Shown here: one piece after another, positions 53,626 through 63,244 of the stretch | How positions within the stretch are numbered: position 1 is the first letter of the stretch | Layout: every line of letters starts with the position of its first letter | DNA from: Prorocentrum cordatum | Taxonomy: Eukaryota > Sar > Dinophyceae > Prorocentrales > Prorocentraceae | Direction: 5' to 3' | Assembly: GCA_963575745.1 (NCBI GenBank) | Contig: CAUYUJ010009391.1 | Coordinates: forward strand, 358,142 to 422,141 | Length of the DNA stretch: 64,000 bases | Program-made: the position numbers and the translations under genes | Notes under the pieces: generated by a model | What the model saw: the letters and a program-made list of their open reading frames with translations, nothing else | Databases searched by the model: none | What the model was told of the DNA's origin: nothing

Positions 53626-54224
53626 CTGCTCGGAGATCCTGACAGCAGCAGATGCCAGGATAGGCAATTCTCGCAAGCAGCAGCAAGCAGAACCCGCAAG
53701 CAGCAGCGCGAACCCTCCACAGCAAGGGGCAGCGGGAAGCATCGGCCAGCAACGTCAGCATGCGAGAGGAGCAAGCGGCAGCATGTAGCAGACACGGCCA
53801 GCATGCCGCACCAAGCAGCGGACATCAGCACCAAGCAGCCACGACGCCCCGAGCTGGTGCAAGACGACCCCCAAGCGGCTTCAAGATCGCCGCGTGTGGG
53901 GTCCCCACGATGGCCCAGCCAGGCCGCAAGAGCGCCCAAGACGCCCCTGAGATAATGCAAGATGGCCCTGGCTGACCCCAAAGACGACCCTAGAACGGCC
54001 TCCACGACAGCTCAAGGTCGCCCAAAGATAGCCTCCAAGACCCTCTCTCCCGACGGCCCTCGGAGCCCCGAAAAGGCCCCCACGAGGTCACTGATCTCCA
54101 AGGAGATTGCCCCGAGGGCCCCCAAAGCCCAGGAGAACCCAAGCCTCCGAGACAGCCCCAAGCGGGTACCAAGACAGGGCGAGCCAGCGATCACAGCATG
54201 GAAGCAACAGAGCCAGCCGCAGGG

Positions 54225-54226
<2 letters not shown>

Positions 54227-54262
<36 letters not shown>
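54227..54262. repeat. (CAG)n microsatellite
   Basis: An uninterrupted run of about eleven to twelve CAG units within CAG-rich sequence preceding PPR block 4. Confidence 0.95.
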
Positions 54263-54264
<2 letters not shown>

Positions 54265-54512
54265 GGAGAGGTACGAACCAGCAACAAGCAGCACCACGCC
54301 CCAGAAAACCCCAAGGCTGCACCACGGGTCCCCAAGGGGGCATCAATAATGGACCAGCCAGCGAACGCAGCAGGCAATCATCAGAGCCAGCAGCAACAAA
54401 GCTAGCATCAGTCGGGCAGATGTTTGAAAGCAAGCAGCAGCAGAAAAGCAACCATCAGCAGCCAGTAGCAGCTTCTTGCAAAGTCGAATTGCCCACGGGT
54501 AGTTACACACTG

Positions 54513-54826
54513 GTCAGCTACAGCGCGGGTATCAGCGCGTGCGAGAAGGGCAGCCAGTGGCAGCAGGCTCTTTCGCTACTCAACGAGATGTGCGAGGCGA
54601 AACTGGCGCCCGACGTTATCGTCTACAACGCTGGGATCAGCGCGTGCGAGAAATGCGAGCAGTGGCAGCGGGCTCTGGCGCTTCTCGGCCAGATGCGGGA
54701 GGCGCGGTTGGAGCCCAGCGTTGTCAGCTACAGCGCGGGGATCAGCTCCTGCGAGAAGGGTGGGCAGTGGCAGCGGGCGCTGACGCTGCTCGGCGAGATG
54801 TGGGAGGTGAAGTTGGAGCACAGCGT
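54513..54826 (+). CDS. PPR block 4 (exon, three modules)
   Basis: Three modules: VSYSAGISACEKGSQWQQAL, VIVYNAGISACEKCEQWQRA and VVSYSAGISSCEKGGQWQRA, each with its SLL(N/G)(E/Q)M helix. The last ends VKLEHS, where LEPN would be expected. Homology stops there and the sequence turns into CCGCCC-rich DNA. The block opens at CTGGTCAGC. Upstream the frame runs through Gln-rich CAG-repeat translation that I do not consider coding. Same family as block 2. Confidence 0.75.
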
Positions 54827-54839
54827 CACTCAATCCCAC

Positions 54840-55480
54840 CCGCCCGCCCGCCCGCCCCGCCCCGCCGGCCCTGGCCTCCCGCAGGCGCGTTTTGCCCTCG
54901 TCTGCTTGCTTCTCGCTCCCTCTTTGCCCCCTCTCCGCCCCCGCGCAGCACGGGCTCCTGGGAGCCGGCGGCGCCCAGACCGGGACAGGACTTCCCTCGC
55001 TCATGTCAGAGGCGACGACAGGGGCGAATATAGCCCAGTGGAGAGCAATACATGTATTCAGGTGCGCCGATGATCTATGTCTTCGACAAGGCTCCCAGGC
55101 GAATGCGTGTAATGCCCGCCCCTCGGCTATTCGCCCCTATCGTCACCCCCGAGCTTAGATGGGTGGCCATTGGTCATGGCGTCGCTCAGTAAGCAGAGGC
55201 TGGCCTGAAATCTCCAGGCCGCGGCCTGCTGGCGAAGGCCTCCTCCAGGGCCTGCGCTGGCCTCGCCGCTCGCGCCCCTGCCCTCCGAGGCCGCCCGCGC
55301 GCGCTCGCCGGGCCTGCGTGGACCAAAGAGGAGGGCGAGCACGGCTGCATCGAGAGGTCAGGGGCAGGAGCGAGGGCCCCCCCGATCTGCGAGCCCGCCC
55401 CATAGCTCCGGCCCACGACCGCCGCAGCACCGGGCCAAGACCGGCCCAAGATTTGGGATGCTCCAACCCGCCTCAGCCTT
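54840..55480. other. no recognisable gene
   Basis: GC-rich. CGACGACAGGGGCGAATA (55013) is echoed in reverse as TATTCGCCCCTATCGTCACC at 55130, giving a weak inverted repeat of about 120-bp span. No coding support. Confidence 0.4.
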
Positions 55481-55489
55481 GAGCACCAG

Positions 55490-55645
55490 AAAGACTTCCG
55501 AGCACCAGGAGAGTACCGAAGCCGGAGGCTTCTCACGCGTCGGGCCCCGGGAGACGGTACTTGCTCGTCCGACACCGCTTCGATGCTTTTTCTTCTGGGT
55601 GCTCGAGGTCCTTCCTGGGATGTGGCCCTCAAGTGCGATGGGAAC
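55490..55645 (-). mobile_element. foldback/MITE-like element, copy 2 (inverted relative to 40082-40206)
   Basis: The reverse complement reads CGAGCACCCAGAAGAAAAAG, then GCATCGAAGCGGTGTCGG, CTCCCGGGGCCCGACGCGTG and GGTACTCTCCTGGTGCTCGG. It follows copy 1 throughout with many substitutions. Its outer flank also matches the GTACTTGAGGACCACATCCC border. Confidence 0.7.
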
Positions 55646-56004
55646 GAAACGTGGCCCGAGAGGGCCTCCAGAAGACAGTTTGCCGGCCAGCCCCGAGGCC
55701 TCCGAAGAGGCGCCGGGGCCGAGGCCACCTATCAGGAGGGAACAAGAACACGAAGACACAATTCATTGTCGACTCCCGAGAAAATATGGGAAAATATGGG
55801 AAGTGGGGGGGACGACAGAAACCCCGAAACAATTAGAAAATATGGGGAATCCTTCTATTTGTGTGTATTTATTTGTGTGTCCCAGGGCCCCTTCAACCTG
55901 GGCGGGCCCCCGCGAGACCCCAGGGCGGCGCGCCGCCGGCACGTGCACCCGCGGGAGCTCCGCAGCTTCTGGGGCCTCCCGCGGTGGAGGCCCGTGCCCG
56001 GAGG

Positions 56005-56222
56005 GCTCCAAAAGGATTTTTGTTTGTCGGGGGCGGCAAAAAGGGGGAGGGGATGACCAGGGGGGGTGGATGTCCGCCGCCCCCTGTCGATTCATCAAAG
56101 GGGTGCCTGGCGTGCTGAACCCTCTCGGTTCTGGTTCTTTTTCCCAAAGGAGCTCCCCCTGGGGCTCCAAAGGTTTTTTTTGGTCGGGGGCGGCAAAGAG
56201 GGGGGTGATGACTAGGGGGGGG
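56005..56222. repeat. tandem-like pair of GGCTCCAAAGG / GTCGGGGGCGGCAAA blocks
   Basis: Two blocks of about 60 bp (56005-56070 and 56163-56222), each running GGCTCCAAA, T run, GTCGGGGGCGGCAAA, GATGAC(C/T)AGGGGGG. The segment between them (56075-56160) is the inverse of the repeat at 5075-5160. Confidence 0.8.
56075..56160 (-). repeat. dispersed repeat (GGAAAAAGAACC type), copy 2
   Basis: Reverse complement of the element at 5075-5160. Confidence 0.75.
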
Positions 56223-56352
56223 GGGGATGGATATCATGGCGGGAGCCATGATTTTTCCACAGATTTCATGGCGCCTCTTCTTGTTTTAGTGCGTCCCTGG
56301 CCCCCCCCCCTTGGCCGCGCACATGCCGCCGGCCATGATTTGCACCCCCCCC
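56215..56352. mobile_element. foldback element with ATGGCCGGCGGC ends, copy 2
   Basis: Left arm 56215-56250 (G run, ATATCATGGCGGGAGCC), right arm 56322-56352 (CATGCCGCCGGCCATGATTT, C run). Interior as in 52679-52813, including AGATTTCATGG(C/T)GCCTCTTC. Confidence 0.7.
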
Positions 56353-56509
56353 TCTTGGACGCCCCCCTCTTTGCCGCCCACGATTTTGGGGAGGGGGTTT
56401 TCCAAAGCCCCCCAGGGGCCTCGGAACCTCGTCAAAACAGGAGATGCGAAGCCCCTGGGGGCCCCTCCTGGAAGACCCCCTGCCCAAAACCCACCTCTGG
56501 AGCCCTCTG

Positions 56510-56690
56510 GTACGCCAGAAGCACACTGCTGGCCTCCAGGGTGCCCTGGGTTTCTTGTGGGTTTCGAGTCTTCGCTGTGGAGGGCGTGCCGTTCCCACAC
56601 CCCAAAATCAATGGACGTCCTTGGGTCTCAGGGTTGGGTGTCTCGTGGAAGGTCTCCTGTGGACTGGCCTCCGCTGCAGATGGGGGGTCG
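56510..56690. repeat. dispersed repeat (TGGCCTCCAGGG type), copy 2
   Basis: Partner of 12365-12540, with the same boxes CTGGCCTCCAGGGTGCCCTG, GGGTTTCTTG, TCCCACACCCCAAAATCAAT and GTCTCGTGGAAGGTCTCCTG. Confidence 0.8.
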
Positions 56691-56705
56691 GCGGCTCGCG
56701 CCCCA

Positions 56706-56838
56706 TGGCCGATGCATCGCCGATGCGTCGCCGACCTCGGCGATGCGTCGCCGGTGCATCGCCGATGCGTCGCCGGTGCATCGCCGGTGCATCGCCAATG
56801 CATCGCCGATGCATGGCCGATGCATCGGCGATCTGGCG
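56706..56838. repeat. 12-bp GATGCATCGCCG tandem repeat
   Basis: About ten units of GATGC(A/G)TCGCCG or GGTGCATCGCCG. The core GATGCATC is palindromic. Confidence 0.93.
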
Positions 56839-56839
56839 C

Positions 56840-57704
56840 GGTCCTCCGACCCCATCTGCTCGGACCCCATCTGGGAGGCATCTGACAGCAAGTTCCCGGG
56901 AGGCCCTGAGTCGGACAGGGCCGGGACGAGGATGAGTCCGTGCCGGAGCGTCCCGGGACGCTCTCAGAGCCTTCCGGAACGCTCTGAGAAGGCCGCGGTG
57001 CCCGAGACATCTTCCAGAGCCACGGGATCTCGAAGATTCTCGGTTTATCCTCACACGGCTTTAAATCCTCGTCCTGGCTGCGTCCTGTGGAGGAGACTCG
57101 CAGACGGGCTCCAGAGAGAGACGGTAAGCATTGGATTGATCATATGTGCGCGGGACTGGACTGTCGACGTCGGCGGCGCGCGGAGAGGCGACGGTGGGGA
57201 GAGCTCGAGGCCTTTCGGCCCCCTCACATACGATCCCCAACCCGAGCGACATCGGCTGGCGCGTCCCCACCCAGGCGTCGACCCCAGCGTGCCACCGACG
57301 ACGGAGCAGCTGCCGCCGCACGGTTTCGTTCGTCGGTGTTTACGGCGGCCTCTGCGCGGAACGCTTTCACGCCTGAGCGCTATCCCCTCCAACTCCCTCC
57401 GCGCGGCCGCCCTCGTCTTTCTCCTCTTTCCTGCGCGCCGGTCCATTCTCCTCCCATTTGCCCCAAATAGCCACACGCTTGAGTGGTCTGCCTCTGCCTC
57501 GCCGCCGACGAAAAAGTTGACGGCGGCCTCGTTGCTGTCCAGGGACGTGCCCAGGTGGGCCCACGAGGGGGTGGAGCGTTTCTCGAAGGGCTTAGGCGAC
57601 CCCTCCTCCTCCATTTCTTTTCCGTATAGATAACTCCTCCCCGTCGCACCCCGAGGCCAGTTTTTCGGGCGGGCCGGGCGTTTCGCCTGAGAAATCCTCA
57701 CCAT
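56840..57704. other. no recognisable gene
   Basis: Mixed GC-rich sequence. Short frames on both strands look unbiased in places (for example near 57060-57470), but I recognise no family or splice context. Confidence 0.4.
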
Positions 57705-57714
57705 TTATGCTTCT

Positions 57715-58235
57715 GCAGCTTTCAAAGTGACAACAGCTTCACAGATGGAGAACGGGTGGTTCTCAAAATGTTGCTCTCGCCTTAGCGCCGCGCACAATTG
57801 TTTAAACATGTGCAGCAGTTTCACAGATGAAGGGCGGGTGGTTTTCAAAATGTGGCTCTCGCTGTAGCGCCGCGCACATTTTTTCCAAAAACACATGCAA
57901 CCGTCTCACAGTTTGAGGGCGGGTGGTTTTCAACGTGGCTCTCGTCTTGGCGCCGTGCACATCCGTGTTAAACATTTGCAACAGCTTCACAGATGGAGGG
58001 CGGGTGGTTTTCAAAATGAGGCTCTCGCCTCCAACGCTGCGCACATTCTTTGTAAACATTTGCAACAGCTTCACAGATGGAGGGCGGGTGGTTTTCAATA
58101 TGTGGATCCCGCTTTAGCGCCGCGCACATTCCTTTTAAAACTTCCCAAGAGTTTTACGGATTGAGGGCGGTTCCTTTCTAAAATGTGGTTCTCGCTTTAG
58201 CGCCGCGCGCATTCGTTTTCAAAGTTCAGAAGATT
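57715..58235 (-). repeat. 80-bp satellite, inverted, about six units
   Basis: Units of CAGCTTCACAGATGGAGGGC, GGGTGGTTTTCAAAATG, GGCTCTCGC and GCGCCGCGCACATTC are the reverse complement of the array at 38547-39225. Confidence 0.9.
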
Positions 58236-58254
58236 TTCACGGATTCCTATGATC

Positions 58255-58495
58255 AACGTACCAGAAGTGGTGTTTTGGAGGGATTCAGGATTATGCGTGC
58301 GCAGCAGTTATGTTGATTCGCTGTGTTGAAGTCCCACACATGGCGTTCTGGCACGACTCTGCATCGTCAATATCAGTGTTTTGGCCCGCTTCAGGATCTT
58401 CAAGCTGTTGTCTTCCTAAGGCAGTTCCGTCTATGGGAATGAACCCTTGTAGGGGCCTGTAAAGTGGGAGCTTGGAGAGAGGGTGAATTCCAACA
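58255..58495 (-). repeat. leader block of the 80-bp satellite, copy 2
   Basis: Reverse complement of 38270-38570. TGAACCCTTGTAGGGGCCTG and TTGGAGAGAGGGTGAATTCC correspond to CAGATGGAACTGCC-side and GGAATACACCCTCCCTCCAA-side sequences there. Confidence 0.75.
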
Positions 58496-58514
58496 TCGTT
58501 GATGCCTCTTGGGT

Positions 58515-59697
58515 TTCCAGTCCTCCTCCTCCTCCTCCTCCTCCTCTTCCTGTTCCTCCTCCTCCTCCTCCTCCGCCTCATCCTTCTTCTTCTTCTTCTC
58601 CTCCTCCTCCTCCTCCTCCTCCTCCTCCTCCTCCTCCTCCTCCCCGCCCTCCTCCTCCTCCTCCTCCTCCTCTCCTCCTCCTCCTCCTCATCCTCCTCAT
58701 CCTCCTCCTCCTCCTCCTCCTCCTCCTCCTCCTCATCCTCCTCATCCTCCTCCCTCCCCCTCCTCCCTCTCCCTCTCCTCCTCCTCCTCTCGTCCTCCTC
58801 CTCTCCTCCTCCTCCCCATCCTCCTCTCTCTCCTCTCCTCCTCCTCCTTCCTCCTTCCTCTCCTCCTCCTCTCCTCCTTCTCTCTCTCCCTCCCCCTCTC
58901 CCCTCTCCCTCCTCTCCTCTCTCCTTCCTCCTCCTCCTCTCCTCCTCTCCTCTTCTTCCCCCCCCTCACCTCCTCCTCCTCCTCCTCCTCTTCCTCCTCT
59001 CTTTTCCTTCACCTCTTCTCCTCTCCTTCCTCCTCTTTCCTTCTCCTCTCCTCCTCCTCCTCCTCCTCTCGTCTTCCTCCCGCCTCCTCCTCGCCTCCCC
59101 CTGCTCCTCCTCCCTCCTCCTCTCCTCCTTCCCTCTCTCTCTCCTCCTCCTTCTCCCCCTCCTCGCCCCTCCTCCTTCCATCCCCCTCCTCCTCCTCCTC
59201 CGCCTCTCCTTTCTCCTCCTCCCTCCTCCTCCTCTCCTCTCCTCCTCTCTCCTCCCCCTCCTCCTCCTCCTCCTCCTCCTCCTCCTTTCCTCCTTCCCTC
59301 TCTCTCCCTCTCCTCTCTCCTCCTCCTCCTCCTCCTCCTCTCTGTCTCCCCCTCCTCGCCCTCCTCATCCTCTCCTCCCTCTGCTCTTCCTCCTCCTCCT
59401 CCCCTCTCTCCTCCTCCTCCTCATCCTCTCTCCTCCTCCTCCTCCTCACCCGCTCCTCATCCTCCTCCTCCTCCTCTCCTACTCGCCTCCTCCTCCGCAT
59501 CCTCCTCCTCCTCTTTCTCCTCATCTTCCCCCTCTCCGCCTCCTCCCTCCCTCTTCCCCCTCCTTCCCCCTCTCATCCGCCTCATCTCCTCCTCATCCTC
59601 CTCCTGCTCCTTCCTCTCCTCCTCCTCCCTCCTCCTCCTCCTCCTCCTCCTCCTCCTCCTTCTCCTCCATCTCCTCCTCCCCCTCCTCGCCTCCTCT
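58515..59697. repeat. (CCT)n pyrimidine tract, about 1.2 kb
   Basis: Long imperfect CCT/CTC/TCC run, the largest microsatellite in the window. It yields three overlapping plus-strand ORFs of more than 450 codons rich in Ser, Pro and Leu. These are composition artefacts. Confidence 0.97.
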
Positions 59698-61855
59698 CGG
59701 GTCGCCTCGGGCCCCGGTGGAAACCGTGCACGCGGGGGCTCCAGGGTGGCTCCGAGCTCGCCTCGAAGCTGCGCCCCGGCGCGGCCCCAGGAGCGGGGGA
59801 GGCGCCGGGCCAGCCGATGCGGCGACCTGTCTGCTCCGATCAAGCAGTGGCGAAGCGTCCTGGCGTGCCTGTAGTCGAGGAGCCTTGTTTTGGTTCTTTT
59901 CTACAGGAGGAGTATTCGAAAATACCTACAAATAATACGGGAACGATTTTTCTAGTGTTCTTGAAAAGTTTGGAATATTTTTTAGTTTTTCGTCAAAAAT
60001 CCGCCTGTAGGGGGACGCCCGACCTAAGCCATGGCCCTAGGATGGACCAGGGCGTGCCCGGGACGGCCCCATGAGGCCTTGCACCACGAAGGAGGACGAG
60101 ATAACGAGGCCGCTGCCCGTCCCTCGTCGCCGCGCCCAGGTTCGCTTCGGGTCCTGGTCAGAGCGCGCCTCGGGAGCGGTCTGGGGCGTGGCGGGCGCCG
60201 CGGAGCCCCCCCTGCCTGGAGCCGAGTCCCGCTGTGCCCCAGGACGGGGCGGCAGTGCTCGCCAAGACGGCCCCAGACCCCGACGGGCAACAAACGGGCT
60301 CCCGAGAGTCCCCCCAAGAGACGCCCTGGAGGCCTCTGCGAGGCCGCACGGCCTGAACGTCATGGCTTCGGCTCCTCCGGCATCCTCGCCTGTGCTGCCC
60401 GGGTTGGGCCAAGACTGGCTGGTCTCCGAGGTTTGCGTCGTCTGCTCGCCGTGGATCCCTTCCACGGGACGCCCTACAGTCAGCCCGCATAGTAAGGATG
60501 AGCAACTTTCCAAGGTGATCCTTGCAGTTCGACCCATTCTTGGCCGCTTTCGCTGGCCGCGCCCCGCTCGCAACGTGTCGACATGGCCTTCCAGGGCCCT
60601 TGCGTCCTTGTCGTGCGTCCTTCTTCTACGGGCTGACTGCAGACAGCGTCTCTAAATGTGCCGGGCCCCATTGTGCGCGACACCGTTTTGTGCACCTGTT
60701 GGGCCCTCGTGCATCCCATGGGGGCTCCCCGGGGGCCCCCGGAGCAGCCGCAGGGCCTCGGGAGTCCCCGCTCCGGTGGCCCCACACACATCCCAGGACG
60801 CCCCACGACGCTCCACGACGCCTCCGAGAGGTCCCTGTTGACTTGGCATCGCTCGGACGTGTGCATTTTTCCTTTGGCGAGGACCATCGAGGAGCATCCC
60901 TGATCATTTGGCGAAAAAGCCACGCACGAAACCGAAAAAAACACAGGGAATGGACGTCCGAGCGATGGCGAGTTGAGGCCAGAGGCGAGGCCGCCCCAAG
61001 AGCTCTTGGGGCGCCCTCGTCTGGCCTCAACTTCTACACCAGAGCAGCCGCTTCTACACTTGTGCAGCCGCTTTCGGCTGCGACGCGTCGCCCCCTCCCC
61101 CCCCTTCGCCCCTTGCCACCCTGCCTAGGTAAGGGTAGGGGTGTCTTTCGCGATCGAGACTTAAGAGACGCCCCAAGCAGGACAAGCCACTGAGACCCAT
61201 ATTGCGCAGTCCTTACGGCCGGTGCCGCCGACCCTGAAGGGGAACGACGACAACGGCGGCGGCGGCGACGACGACGACGCTGACGCGGGTCAGAGTCCTC
61301 ATGGATTCTTCTTGGTGTCTCTTCGGAGCGCTCTCGGGGGCCTCTGGGGGACAGTTTAGGGGCCTCTTGGTAGCCTCTTGGGGGCCTCTTGGAAGCCTCT
61401 TGGGGGCCTCTTGGGGCTCAGACCCATGTTTTTGCTCCACTAATATGGCTGCAGGGTTTCAGACTCCCCAGGCTCTTAGGCCGAGGGTGTCCTCCAGGAC
61501 AGCTTCGCAGAGCTGCCGCCTGCCGCAGGAGGCGCCCGGGGCGGCCTCCCAACGGCCTCCCGAGGTTCCCCGGGGCGGCCTCTGGAGGCTTCCCCCGGGC
61601 GCGGGAGCCCGCGAGCACGGTCCAGGGAGGACCCCCGGAGGAGCCAAGATGCCCATACGACGCTCCACGAGGAGCATCCGAGAGGCCCCGGAAGAGCCGG
61701 AGGAGGCCCGAGTAGACTCCAGGAGGGGCACGAGAGACCGCGCGGCTCCGGGCCTTTTGGCTCGGCATGGCCCGGGGGCAGCTCCACGTGGCCTCCGCGT
61801 GCCCAGCGGTTACTCTTTTGTGGTGTTCAGCATCGTGTCTGATGCGTATTGCGAG
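59698..61855. other. no recognisable gene
   Basis: GC-rich sequence with an AT-rich patch at 59900-60000 and a short proline-type or GASW-type stretch at 61320-61430. A local duplication of CTTCTACAC(C/T) ... GCAGCCGCTT sits near 61030-61075. No conserved protein found in either strand. Confidence 0.4.
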
Positions 61856-61859
61856 GGCC

Positions 61860-62155
61860 TCTCCGGATCCTCTCGGGAGCCTAGTAGGAACCTCGCAGGA
61901 TCCGCTCAGGACCCTCTCAGGACCCCCTCTGACGAGCCTCGCAGGACCCTCTCAGGAGCTTCGGAGCCTTTCGGTAGCTTTTCGGGACCCTCGCAGTAGC
62001 CCTTCAATGGCCTTCGAAGAGCCTCAAAAAGCCTCTCTCTCAACAGCGTCTGCAGAGCCTCTCATAATTTTCTCCCACGAGCTGCTCAGGAGCCTCTCAG
62101 GACCCTCACGGGAGCCCCGCAGGAGCCTCGCAGGACCCTCTCAGCATCCTGCTAT
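61860..62155. repeat. CCTCTCAGGA(C/G)CC degenerate repeat
   Basis: Many copies of CTCTCAGGACC, CTCGCAGGACC and CTCAGGAGCC at irregular spacing. Confidence 0.8.
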
Positions 62156-62189
62156 TATGGTGCCATCCTGCTCTGCGCGCGCCCCACGA

Positions 62190-62790
62190 TCCCCCAAATG
62201 GCGGCGGCCCCCAGATGGTGGCAAGAGCACTCGAAGCCGGGCCCAGAGGGCTCCAGGAACACCCAAGGATGGCCCAGGAATCTTCAAACGCTGCTCAAGA
62301 GGCCCCACGATGCTCTACGAGACGCCATAGATGCCCTATAAGAGGCCTCAACTGAAGTTCAAGAGACATCAAGACTTGTTTCATAACCAGGGACTTCTGT
62401 TTCACGCTTTTGGTCCGCATCGCTTACGTGTATCGCCCCAAGTTCAGGCGTGCCTGGCAGGCGTCCGGTTGTCCCAATCATGTTTTCATATTGCTTCATA
62501 TCACCCCAAGAGGGCTTCACGGCACACGGATATTTCCCGGAATGCCCCAGCGAGGCCGCACGTGGGTGCAAAGCTGGCCCCAGCATCTTGCATTTCAGGG
62601 CCTCGTGGCGCCCCAAGGCAGCCCCAGACAGACGGAATACAGCCCCACAACGGCTCGAGAGAGCCCCAAGACGACCCCGCGTCCCACAGGCCGAGGCCCC
62701 CCCGCCCAGAAGTGCCCCCAGCGGGCTTCAGAGCGAGGGAGGGCTCCAAGAGAGCCCGAGGGCATCCGGCCAGACGGCCCCAAAGAGGTT
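62190..62790. repeat. proline-type CCCCAAGA array, diverged
   Basis: GGCCCCACGATGCTCTACGA-like and GAGAGCCCCAAGACGACCCC-like units. An unrelated stretch of about 200 bp (62340-62560) splits it. Confidence 0.5.
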
Positions 62791-62913
62791 CTCCGATGGC
62801 TTCGCGAGGCGTTCCAACAGCAGCAGCATCGGATGCGGAGCCAGCAGCAGCAGCAGCAGCCAGCATCAGCAAGTCTTGCAGCAGCGAGCGACAGTCGCAG
62901 CAAGCGGAGCCAA

Positions 62914-63044
62914 TACGTCAGCTGCAACGCTAAATGGGTAAACCTTCTATCAAACATCAAACATATAAGACCACATATATCTATATGTGTATATATATAT
63001 ATAGATAGCAACTCATACGCAACATGTACGTCAGCTGCAACGCT
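62914..63044. other. AT-rich insertion flanked by an 18-bp direct repeat at the start of PPR block 5
   Basis: TACGTCAGCTGCAACGCT occurs at 62914-62931 and 63027-63044, enclosing 95 bp of AT-rich DNA with a TATATA run. Both copies encode YVSCNA in the PPR frame. The insert contains GGTAAAC near its start and its right-hand repeat ends an acceptor-like TACGTCAG, so splicing could restore one copy. Confidence 0.7.
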
Positions 63045-63239
63045 GGGATCAGCGCGTGCGAGAAAGGCGAGCAGTGGCAGCAGGCTCTGTGGCTGCTCGG
63101 CGACATGCGGGAGGCGGTCCTGCAGCCTGACTTCATCAGCTACAGTGCTGGCATCGGGGTGTGCGACAGGAACGGGCGGTGGCAGCAGGCCCTGTCGCTG
63201 ATCCGCGACATGTGGGAGGCGAAGTTGGAGCCCAACGTC
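63030..63239 (+). CDS. PPR block 5 (exon, two modules)
   Basis: Two modules: VSCNAGISACEKGEQWQQAL with WLLGDMREAVLQPD, and FISYSAGIGVCDRNGRWQQA with LSLIRDMWEAKLEPN. Homology stops at LEPNV, again at the usual module position. An in-frame ATG (63024) sits just before the block, but the AT-rich insertion directly upstream makes an internal exon more likely. The following frame stays open to 63926 in low-complexity sequence and is not considered part of the protein. Confidence 0.72.
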
Positions 63240-63244
63240 GCCAG

